From positions 6,398,972 through 6,462,971 of the forward strand of contig NC_045146.1 of assembly GCF_008831285.2 (NCBI RefSeq): a stretch of DNA of 64,000 nucleotides, read 5' to 3'. The notes under the pieces were generated by a model that saw nothing but the letters and a program-made list of their open reading frames with translations, was not told where the DNA came from and ran no database searches. This document shows positions 47,377-56,263 of this stretch, piece after piece. The position numbers were made by a program, and so were the translations under genes. Every line of letters starts with the position of its first letter. Position 1 is the first letter of the stretch. This stretch comes from Nymphaea colorata (taxonomy: Eukaryota; Streptophyta; Magnoliopsida; Nymphaeales; Nymphaeaceae).

Positions 47377-49461
47377 GGCGGCTGAAGCAGCTCAAGCAAG
47401 AAAAATAATTCACACTGAAACAAGAGCTCCCCACAAAGACAATATGTAAGTACCGAGAGGGCCGAAGAACTATATTATTTCCAGTCCATACACTCCGTAG
47501 CAGCAAAAAAAGAATCATTCAATATAAAAAGGTAATCACGGCCTGGGTCTTCCGCCTTTGCCCCCTTTTCCCTTTCGCTGTTTCACAGGACGCCACCAAA
47601 TTGCCTCTTCATTGGAAATAATACAACATTATCGCCGCAACAACATGTTCATGATGAATTAATATTGCAACACTTGAACATATTAAAAACGACATTTCAG
47701 TAAAACTTTCAACAGAACATTGCTCTTGAATAGTTTAGGAACCATGCTTTATGATATGTAGCGCGTGATGTACTTAATTTCTTCATGGACATCGTCATGC
47801 AAGAGAGAGAGATATTGGTATTGAGCTTAGTGCAGTTCTGACGGCTTTGTCCCTCAATGGGCCATCATGTTAGCGCCTAGCAATATTTTATTTCAAACCC
47901 ATAGGTTGCATAAGTTCGATGTTCAGCATCCCACTTATCGACAAAGGCATGGTTCAAAGGCGAAAGGATCGTTGTTCCAACCACTATGTCCAAAGTTAAC
48001 TGCTCCACGGCACATGATGCTGAATAACTCAATTTGCATATACGTATCCAACCATCGTCATGCCTGCCGTAGAAGTCATGATCTTGTTGATACTATTTAA
48101 AGCATAAGCATTAAACACTTACAAAGCAACCAAAACGACAGCTAGTTCTCAGCTTTCCTTTAATTGAGCTATCTCTTCCTCTTAATGTTGTTTAATTTCC
48201 CCTTTGGTCGACTAAGGCGCGGCATATACATGATGAGTTAGGTCGTTCTCTTCAAAGGAATAGTTCTAGTGAAACGAAGATTTTGAAACCAGGCGGTAAA
48301 GAAACTAAAGATAGACGAAAAGAACGAGGCAAATTATTAATTAAGTGCTTTAACTGGCTTGAACCAAAGATAGGTTAGCAACCAGAAAACATGGGCCAAA
48401 GTACTTTCCTGATCGTAGGTAGATAGAATAGGTTTGTGGCACGGGTTTGGTTAGTTTTACGTGAACTTAAACCGAGTCATGCATGATCCTCCGTTTCTGC
48501 TTTTGGGTCGATCAACTCTGTCCATGGATGTTTCTGGATAATGTGTAAATGGTCCGTGGGCTCGAACGGCGTACAACAGCCGGTGCTCAGCGGATACTCT
48601 GAATGAGTCGGCATGGGAAATGATAACAACTCTCGCTGTCTGGATGTGATTCGCGGGTTGGGTGGTGCATGTTGGTGTCTTGCTGCTTTCATTACTCCTT
48701 TTATTATATCTGATGGAATCAAAAGTAGATGCCACCCGTAGGTAGGCAATGTAGGAATATAATTTTATTATGTGTGTGTGTGTTTTTTTTTTTTTTTGAG
48801 GGTAGAAAACCTCCACAATCTGCAGCTAGCTTTCTGCCTTCGGTTGTCAGAGTTTGGGGTCCATAGAGAGGCCTCCACTTTGCAGTACGAGATCGAGTAG
48901 AAGGTCGGTCCCCTCTTTAATTTCCTGTCATCCATATACATTTTATGTTCAAACTAGTCAAAAATTATACGTAGAGATCAACCCATCCTGAATCTTATTA
49001 TTATACGTTTGCTAGAGTTTTATCCCATGCAGTTCACAAGATTTTGGTCTAGATGCAAGGGAAGGACCTCAAAATTCGGGGTACTTTTTTCTGTGAGCAC
49101 TTCCCCCGGTCGGAAAACTGGCCCAAACTCTTGGGCGTGATGACATGTACAACCAATACATTCGAACGGTTTCGTCAAAAGAGATTCACAATTTACAGTT
49201 GAATCAAACGAAAACATGAGTATCGTTGAGGTAACAAAGCAAGTGTCACACGATCCACAAAACAATATTAGCGTACAAAAGTTTTCATTGGGTATTGCTT
49301 AGTAAAATCTCGTGCTGTATGATTTTGTCCTCACTTCCTTGAAGCATGCAAAAGGAATAACGGATGAAATTAAAAATAATGTACGTTTTCCATTTCTAAA
49401 TGGTTTTTAAGTGAAGACAATTCATTAACTATTGACAAACTGTTCACTCCTAGCTCATATA
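47377..49461. other. WOX upstream (promoter) region
   Basis: About 2.1 kb between the WOX start codon and the copia 5' LTR. No classical TATA box is convincing on the minus strand; TTTTTATATT at about 47,521-47,532 is the best candidate. A (GT)n/poly-T tract lies at 48,772-48,797. Minus-strand frames at 48,457-48,816 and 49,020-49,265 have no recognisable similarity. The region is not visibly repetitive and may hold the promoter. Confidence 0.4.
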
Positions 49462-49807
49462 TGATAAGGCACAAGCTCAAATTCAAAACTCCACAAAATC
49501 AGGAGTAAATGAATTCTGTGATATTAAAGGGAAGCAAATTAGGCAAGAGGAAATCACGCATCTAGATAGCATCGGTTCAAGTTATTCAAAAGCAAGGGAG
49601 AGATTTAAGGAAACAAATCTCAAATTTGTAAACCAATGGAATCTGATAAAGAGGTACCTAATTTGAATTTCAATTTTGCTAACAAATGTATAAAATCTAT
49701 TGATGTAGGAAACTAGTCGATAGAGAGTTGATGACAGAGATCGTGGATTAGGAACAATTCTGAACCACATTAAAATCTGTTTATTCTCGGTTCTTCTTCC
49801 TTTTACA
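49462..49807 (+). repeat. 5' LTR of the copia element (346 bp)
   Basis: Starts TGATAAGG and ends TTTTACA, bounded on the right by the primer-binding site. The first 241 bp align with 54,040-54,281. The left flank is CATATA. Confidence 0.9.
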
Positions 49808-49822
49808 TGGTATTAGAGCTTG
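49808..49822 (+). other. Primer-binding site for initiator Met-tRNA
   Basis: TGGTATTAGAGCTTG directly follows the LTR end. Plant copia elements normally have TGGTATCAGAGC here, complementary to part of the initiator methionine tRNA; one base differs. Confidence 0.88.
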
Positions 49823-49875
49823 AAAGCTCTAATCAGCAGATTTGTTGACCCTGGTAGCTGCACCTTTTTCTTATC

Positions 49876-50904
49876 ATGGCGACATCATCAACATCCTCAA
49901 CAGCTAAGTATCCATATCCTTCCACTGTGAACGTGGCCAACTTTGTTTCTATTAAACTTGAAAACACAAATTCTTGGACTCATGGAGAGTCAAGATATGC
50001 TTGGTTTCATTGATGGGTCGATTATCACACCAGCTTCTACCATAGAATTTACAGAAATTGGTGAAGCCATGGGACGACCAAATCCTGATTTTTCTGGTTG
50101 TAAGAAATCAAACTGTCTCCTAAGAGGTTGGATAACTGGGTCTCCCATAGAGGAAGTCTTAAGACTAGTCATGGGACATGAGAACTCTGCACAGGTATGG
50201 AAAACTTTAACATGAGCCTTTGCTCCAAAATCAAAAGATATGGAGATTATGTTGGCAAGAAAGTTGCAACTTTACTGCAAACAAGACAAACTTGTCACTG
50301 AGTACGTCACAGGCTTCAAAGCCATATGCGATGAACTCGCTGCTGTAGGAAAGCCTCTTACAGATGACTGCAAGGTATTTTGGCTGGTCAATGGACTTGG
50401 ACTAAGCTATGAGTCATTTATGATTTCTATTCTTAAGCCGCCGATACCATCATATCTTGATGTTGTGTCATTGCTTCATGGACATGATATGATCAAAGAC
50501 TTACATGCATGAGAAATTAGATTGAACAATCAAATGGCCTTTCTCACGCAATAGTCCAACAAACAAAACAATAGAAAACACTACAATAACAATTGATGCA
50601 ATACCAAGAACAACAATATTCGGTTCAATTCCAAAGGGTGTGGCTTCAATCTTGCAACTTAGACATAAAATCAACAAGGACTGATTAATGGAGATTCCAA
50701 TAAATCCAAGGTTGTGCCAGATTTGTGATTAAATAATCATAGTGCCTTCAAATGTTATCACATGTTTGATCATGCCTATCAGCCTCGTCAACAAGGACCG
50801 ATTAATGGAGATTCCAATAAACGCAAGGTTGTGCCAGATTTGTGATTAAATAATCATAGTGCCTTCAAATGTTATCACAGGTTTGATCATGCCTATCAGC
50901 CTCG
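49876..50904 (+). pseudogene. Copia gag with duplicated, frameshifted zinc knuckle
   Basis: ATG at 49,876 begins a Ser/Thr-rich start (ATSSTSSTAKYPYP, VNVANFVSIKLENTN). A frame change leads to GFIDGSIITPAS, NCLLRGWITGSPIEEVLRLV and, after a stop where KTLT ends at 50,215, the UBN2 part YVTGFKAICDELAAVGKPL then FWLVNGLGLSYESFMISIL. The zinc knuckle follows in two tandem copies, each readable as CQIC..NNHSAFKCY only if the frame changes between CQICD and NNHS; both copies share this lesion. Gag would form the particle that packages element RNA. This copy is disrupted. Confidence 0.9.
50671..50904 (+). repeat. 117-bp tandem duplication covering the gag zinc knuckle
   Basis: Units 50,671-50,787 and 50,788-50,904 (period 117, a multiple of three), differing at only a few positions (ACTG/ACCG, AATCCAAG/AACGCAAG, CACATG/CACAGG). 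Both carry the same one-base frame lesion, so the duplication is younger than or simultaneous with that lesion. Confidence 0.95.
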
Positions 50905-50908
50905 TGAT

Positions 50909-51226
50909 ATGGCACGTGTCTTTGCTACTATGAAAGTCATAGATCCTACTGATCAAGACTGGTTTCCAGACACGGGAGCAAGTTCTCATGTGACTGATGA
51001 TCTAGGTAAACTCAAGAGCTTCATCCTATATAGTGGAACAAAAAAAGTTATGGTAAGAAATGGTCAACATCTTGATATTATGCATGTTGGAGTTGCTGAT
51101 ATTCATGTGGGCAATCATACAAAAAAAGTTATGGTAAGAAATTGTCAACATCTTGATATTATGCATGTTGGAGTTGCTGATATTCATGTGGGCAATCATA
51201 CAATTCCTCTAGACAATGTTCTGTAG
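50909..51226 (+). pseudogene. Copia aspartic protease with 27-residue internal duplication
   Basis: The frame reads WFPDTGASSHVTDD, the D-T/S-G active-site signature of the retroelement protease that cuts the Gag-Pol polyprotein, followed by KKVMVRNGQHLDIMHVGVAD twice. The duplication is 81 bp (51,040-51,120 and 51,121-51,201), in frame, with a single visible difference (ATGG/ATTG, Gly to Cys). The frame then breaks and continues in another as PDIKKDLISINQLTS and FEFSSNFFAIKFKE. A duplicated strand-loop unit should ruin the fold. Confidence 0.9.
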
Positions 51227-51461
51227 TGCCTGACATTAAGAAGGATCTTATTTCTATCAACCAACTTACTTCCTCTATGCCTTATGTGTTTGAATTTTCT
51301 TCCAACTTCTTTGCTATTAAGTTCAAGGAGACAAAGGAAGTGATTGCAACGGGGTCTAGAGAAGGTGACTTATATACTCTCAAGCTGAAACCAAAGATTG
51401 TGTTCTTTCAACAAGGTTCTGATCAGCTCCTTTTGAAGTCTCGCATGAGTGACTCGGTCAG

Positions 51462-52362
51462 ATGGGGAAGACGTGCAGACTTTCATTTATTTCTATTGAT
51501 GATGATTGTGATTCTTTATTTGCTAAAGTGCATTGCGATTTATGGGGACCAGATCCTATTGCTTATTGTCAAAATATTAAATATTATGTCTTATTTGTGG
51601 ATCAATTTTCTAGATATTCTTTGATATATCCCCTAAAAACCAAAATCTGATTTTTTTGTTAAATTCATTGAATTCCACAAAATGATCCAAACTAAGTTTG
51701 ATGCGAACCTAAAAGTTTTTCAAAGTGATGAGGGAGACAAGTTTAATAGTTCGGCCTTCAAGGACTATTTAAAGGAGAATGACATCAAACACAAAAAATC
51801 TTGCCCCAAGACGCCTGAGCAAAATGGACTGGTGGAGCACAAGCATAGATCTGTCACAGAATTCGGTCTTACTATGTTCTTTTATAGTAACCTCCTAGCC
51901 CAATATTGGGTCGAGGCCTTCTCCATTGCTGTATGGCTCATCAACTGACTTTCATCACAAGTTTTACATGAGATTCTATTTAAAAAACACCCTGATGATT
52001 CTTGTCTTCACGCCTTTGGATCTAGATTCTATCCTTATATTTGGGGTTATACAAATAAAAATTTCAACTCAAGTCTCTACCGTGTGTGTTTGTTGGATAA
52101 CAACCATTATAAGGCATATAGATGCCTTTACCCTTCAGCTAGTCATATATACATCTCTCGGCATGTCGTATTTGATGAAACCATTTTTCTCTACCAAATC
52201 ACCACACCCACCTCTGCGGCAATACCCTTTAATGCTGATTTTGTATCATTTTCAAATGACCACCATCTAGAGTCTCAACATTTAGCACAAATGCATAATA
52301 CCGAAGACCCACTAATGAGCTCCCTAGAGAAATACCAAACACCCCATTCCCTTTACAACTAG
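51462..52362 (+). pseudogene. Copia integrase, catalytic triad spacing intact but frames broken
   Basis: HCDLWGPDPIAY carries the first catalytic Asp. YYVLFVDQFSRYSLIYPLKTK follows, then a one-base shift at about 51,650. VFQSDEGDKFNSSAF carries the second Asp and CPKTPEQNGLVEHKHRSV the Glu; exactly 35 residues separate Asp and Glu, the D-D-35-E arrangement. Then QYWVEAFSIAVWLIN, another shift, and the C-terminal GKGY-like segment HYKAYRCLYPSASHIYISRH then VVFDE. The GAG-pre-integrase zinc part upstream is not readable. The enzyme joins element cDNA to host DNA; here it is not expressible as one frame. Confidence 0.92.
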
Positions 52363-52519
52363 CCCAACCCATTCAACTACTAGCCCCAATGACATCCTCT
52401 CCCTTATCTACTCATCCAGTGACTACACAGTCCAAATCAGGCATTGTCAAACCTAATCCCAAGTATGCCCTCAACAGCTCATCTATTCCAATGGAACCCC
52501 CCATTATTCCTTTGCACTT

Positions 52520-53330
52520 AAACACTTGGGTTGGCATCAAGCTGTGAAAGATGAGAACGCTGATTTACAAACTAATCACACTTGGATCTTGTGCCTCAAA
52601 CTTCAGACATGCATGTGATCAGTAGCCGTTGGGTGTTCAAAACTAAACTAAAAGGAGATGGACAACTTGAAAGGCTCAAGGCTCGCTTTGTAGCCTAAGG
52701 ATATAGTCAAATTCAAGGGCCGGATTTCTTGGAGACCTTATCACCAGTGGTAAAATTTGCTACTATAAGGTTAATGCTAAGTCTAGCACTTGCTTTTGAT
52801 TGGCCACTCAAGCAATTAGATGTAAAAAATGCATTTCTTAATGGCCATCCTCGTGAGCTTGTTTATATTGAGAAACCTCATGGCTTGAAAGATCCATCCA
52901 ATCCTCATCATGTTTGTAGATTAAATCGAGCTCTTTATGGATTAAAACAAGCCCTTTGGGCCTGGTATGATAGATTTGCTCGATTCTTATTTTCTATACA
53001 ATTTATTGCTAGCATGTTAGTTCCATCACTATTTGTTCGACGACAAGGAAAAATAGTCACTATTTTGTTATTGTACGTTGATGGTATTATTATTACAGGA
53101 AGCTCTCATTCATTCATAGCATCATTTCTAGAAAACACAAGGCAACAGTTTTCTATGACCGATCTTGGAGACCTTAACTATTTTTTTGCGGAATTCAAGT
53201 GCATTAAAATTCAGCTGGATTATTTATGCATCAATCCAAATATGCACAAGGCATCATTTCTCGAGCACACATGCAGACATGCAATGCTACGAGCACACTT
53301 ATTTCTTCCAATATTAAATCTCATGAGGAG
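52520..53330 (+). pseudogene. Copia reverse transcriptase with YVDG active site
   Basis: WHQAVKDENADLQTNHTWIL, a frame change, SSRWVFKTKLKGDGQLERLK, an in-frame TAA after RFVA, then a 215-codon open stretch: LETLSPVVKFATIRLML, WPLKQLDVKNAFLNG (conserved Asp present), ALYGLKQALWAWYDRF and LLLYVDGIIITG. The family consensus at the last motif is YVDD, so the second catalytic Asp has become Gly (GAT to GGT). SMTDLGDLNYFF follows. Even if the frames were open, polymerisation would be expected to fail. Confidence 0.94.
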
Positions 53331-53547
53331 ATTGATCAACCATATTCAGACCCTACAACGTACTGCAGCCTTGTAGGGGCACTTCAATATCTTACTCTCA
53401 CACGACCGATCTCTCCTATGCAGTCAATTTTGCATGTCAATTCATGCATGCGTCAACAGTGAAACGTTTTCAACTTCTAAAATGGATTATAAGGTATGTT
53501 TGAGGCACATCTCAATATGGCTTTCAATTTTATAAATCCAAAGATTT

Positions 53548-54036
53548 GACTTTATGGGCCTTCTCTGATGCTGACTAGGTTGGGTGCCTGAAAGTGCGCT
53601 GCTCAACATTTGGCTATTGCACCTTCGTTGGCGCTAATTGTATATCCTGGAGTTCTAAGAAGCAACCAACTGTCACTAGATCATCATGTGAGGCTGAGTA
53701 CCGAGCGCTCACCGAGGCTGCTGCATAAATTAAATGGATTACGTTTATTTTGCAAGAAATTGGGGTTTATCTATCCAAAGCTCCTATTTTACTTTGTGAT
53801 AATATCTCTACACTTTATACAACTATCAAGCCTGTGCTTCATTCACGCATGAAACACTTGGAACTTGATTACCATTTTGTTCGAGAACAAGTGGCACTGG
53901 GCAATATGGAGACTCAATTCATGGCAACCGAAGGCCAGCTCGCTGATCTTTTTACTAAACTGTTGCCTCAACACCGTCTCAACTTTCTCATTCAGCACCT
54001 TGGATTACACCAGCGACCTTTCCTTCGGTTGAGGGG
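53548..54036 (+). pseudogene. Copia RNase H
   Basis: Read across two frames: LWAFSDAD then a stop where Trp is expected (TAG for TGG) and VGC, CISWSSKKQPTVTRSSCEAE, EYRALTEAAA with a TAA, IKWI, and ILLCDNISTLY then HSRMKHLELDYHFVREQV and GQLADLFTKLL. The Asp, Glu and Asp of the RNase H site (DAD, EAEY, CDN) are still readable. The last 183-codon frame runs through the polypurine tract into the 3' LTR. Confidence 0.93.
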
Positions 54037-54039
54037 GAA
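54026..54039 (+). other. Polypurine tract of the copia element
   Basis: TCGGTTGAGGGGGAA directly precedes the TGATAA start of the 3' LTR; TTGAGGGGGA is the usual plant copia form. Confidence 0.9.
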
Positions 54040-54281
54040 TGATAACACACAAGCTCAAATTCAAAACACCATAAAATCAGAAGCAAATGGATTTGGCGAT
54101 ATTAAAGGGAAGCAAACCAGACAAGAGAAAATCATGCATCCAAATAGCGTCGGTTCAAGTTATTCAAAATCAAGGGAGAGATTTAAGGAAACCAATCTCA
54201 AGTTTTGTAAACCAATGGAACCTGATAAAGAGCTGCCTCACTTGAATTTGAAATTTCCTAACAAATGTATAAAATCTATTG
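54040..54281 (+). repeat. Truncated 3' LTR of the copia element
   Basis: Starts TGATAACAC and aligns with the first 241 bp of the 5' LTR up to AAAATCTATTG, then is replaced by TATATATATG and unrelated sequence. The last 105 bp of LTR (the U5 side) are missing. Confidence 0.92.
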
Positions 54282-54806
54282 TATATATATGTGGAGAGTG
54301 ATTTGGATCACATCTTCAGGGAATGTGGATACCAACTTGGGGAGTTTGATATTTTGCCAGATATAAGCATCAAAACTGAAGTAAGGTTACTAAAATCAAA
54401 CAATGAAGAAGAAAATATACAAGCCACTAAAATGTTTAGAATGGTGAGACAACACTCAATCCCAATCAAGCAGTACTTTTTGCTGCCCTTTCACATGCAT
54501 TAGCGTGCTCTTATATATTTGTAATGTTTCAAGCCCCAGGTTCTTTATTCCTGGATTAGCTTCAAAGGCACTCCAAATCCAGCCACATATTCAACTATTC
54601 ACATGCACAAAATAAAACATGAGAACCTTTACCATATTTAAGAGTTACCTATACTATTTATATAGTTAATTTTTATATTTTTATATGCAGTATATTATAC
54701 ATTAATTAGACCACGTAACACTCATGAAGAGCAAAATTTAATGATAGCATATTACTAATAGTTAAGAATCTTTTTGTGCTAAAAGGAATATTTAGTTATA
54801 TTAAAT
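54282..54806. other. Short unassigned spacer
   Basis: AT-rich sequence between the truncated copia LTR and the CACTA-like element. No gene or repeat is recognised. Confidence 0.4.
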
Positions 54807-55141
54807 CACTACAACATGCATCACATTCAGTGGCACAGGATTTGAGCCACTATAAGTTTTTAGTGACAAAACTCTTTTACCACTGTATTCCTCACTATAG
54901 GTCCCATCACTGAAAAAAAGTGGCAAATAATGGCTATGTTTCATTGATGAATGATTTGTGATGAAAAGTTGTGCCACTGATAAGATACTGTAGCCCAATT
55001 ATTTGAACTACTAAAAATTTTCAATTACTGCTATTCCTGCTATTCCTGCTACTAAAGATCACTCTTTGCATCACTGAAATTGTAAAGAGGATGAAGCATA
55101 AGTTAAACTGTGATGAAACCTTGCGCCACTGATTTGTAGTT
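54807..55141. mobile_element. Small CACTA-like non-autonomous element
   Basis: Left end CACTACAACATGCATCAC is followed at once by TTCAGTGGCACAGGATTTG. The right end on the other strand reads AACTACAAATCAGTGGCGCA then AGGTTT, so both ends share ACTACAA and, within 30 bp, TCAGTGGCRCA-type sequence. Short GCCACT/AGTGGC motifs recur inside (54,856, 54,919, 54,973, 55,125), like the subterminal repeats bound by CACTA transposase. The final base is T instead of G, and no 3-bp target duplication is evident, so it is decayed. No coding sequence. Confidence 0.6.
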
Positions 55142-55307
55142 TTTGTTTTTTAATGATCAGTTGTTTTATGCATATGTAGAATGTAATAAAAAAAGTAACT
55201 CTTGGTGCTTAATGCCTAAGATAAACATATTCACACATAAATTTGTGGACTCTAATTCTTAGGTTCTGAACATGAAGATTACATGCACGAGCATATAGAG
55301 GAAAAAT

Positions 55308-56263
55308 CTAGATATATTTAAAGAGCAATCCTCCATGTGCAGCAAAGAATGGCGCGAAACCAATGGTTCAACTGCTATGAGCCTGACCAATATGTGCAGA
55401 GAATGATTAGAAGTATCCTTCATGTCACCAACCACTGTTGCTTGAGAACCCTTTGGGCACAATGTTTTACATGATCAGTTGAACCTGCAGCCTAGATACA
55501 AAGAATTACATGCGAGTATCTCAAAGCACTCTTCAGATAGAAATAGAAGAATATGGAAAAAATAGTTTGTAAAAGATAGGATGAAACAAACAAATTCCAT
55601 TTATAACTAGAATTAAGGAGGCTAGAGAAATTAACCCTGAATTATTAATAAATGTAGCTAGTATGTCATTTTCTTGCATAGCCAAAATGTGCCAGATGAG
55701 TCATTTCTATATATCCCCAAAGGGGAATTGGAAGACTCCATCGGGCAGTTCTTTATTATCAGAACTAAGTGATGCTGACATCTCAGCTGTTCCCTGGATG
55801 TGCCTATACGTACCTAAATAGGCAAGCAAACAAAGTTCAGTGGCTTTTACTTGTAAGCATTGCTTGTAAAGCACTCTGTTATATACCCAATAACTAGACC
55901 CATCCATATTCCAATGGAAACAATGAAGAACAGAATCCTGAAAACCCCAGGAACAAAACAAGGTTCAAGAGATCACTAGAAGCACATTATCCTATTAGCC
56001 TTAAGAGATGGAAGGAGTGCACAATGAAGCATTTAAAATGGTAAATTGTGCACCATATCTGAATCCATCCCCGGAATATCTCCAATGTTGTCAGCAATGT
56101 TGTCTGCAGTAACCTGCATATCACAAGCAAAGAAAGGCAGTTAGATTAAGGTTCACAGCCCAAAGCAACATAAATTACATAAATCACAACAGAACTTAAC
56201 ACTAGGTTACGTCGATTATCTTCAGGAATGTTTTTTCCACCTTCCCAACAAGGCCAACACAGC
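55308..56263 (-). pseudogene. Decayed vacuolar H+-pyrophosphatase (type I) gene
   Basis: The normal protein is a multi-pass proton pump of the vacuole membrane driven by pyrophosphate. Minus-strand exon pieces: 56,263-56,203 (LVGKVEK, then after a one-base slip IPEDNRRN); 56,113-56,054 after a TATGCAG acceptor (TADNIADNIGDIPGMDSDM, family ADNVGDNVGDIAGMGSDL); 55,937-55,851 after TTTTCAG (FIVSIGIWMGLVIGYITE, then CFTSNAY); and 55,440-55,308 (KDTSNHSLHILVRLIAVE, then in another frame FAPFFAAHGGLLFKYI and stop, the normal C-terminus). Introns remain, so it is a genomic copy, not a processed one. The N-terminal two thirds and several internal exons are gone: only about 116 bp separates the second and third pieces where about 100 residues are expected. 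Confidence 0.85.

Larger units (their letters stand above)
49462..54281 (+). mobile_element. Degenerate Ty1/copia retrotransposon
   Basis: Complete copia order on the plus strand: 5' LTR, primer site, gag with zinc knuckle, protease, integrase, reverse transcriptase, RNase H, polypurine tract and a truncated 3' LTR. Frameshifts and stops occur in every domain. By eye about one base in eight differs between the 241 bp of shared LTR, so the insertion is old. It lies about 2.1 kb upstream of the WOX start and is transcribed away from it. A target duplication cannot be tested because the far end of the 3' LTR is missing. Confidence 0.95.

Noticed and set aside
48457-48816. 119-codon and 90-codon overlapping minus-strand frames upstream of WOX
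   Set aside because: No recognisable domain; the longer one starts in a poly-T/GT tract. Likely chance frames in the promoter region.
54261-54301. TATATATAT at the broken 3' LTR edge considered as a target duplication with CATATA left of the 5' LTR
   Set aside because: The 3' LTR is truncated there, so a duplication would not be expected at that point; simple AT-rich coincidence is likelier.
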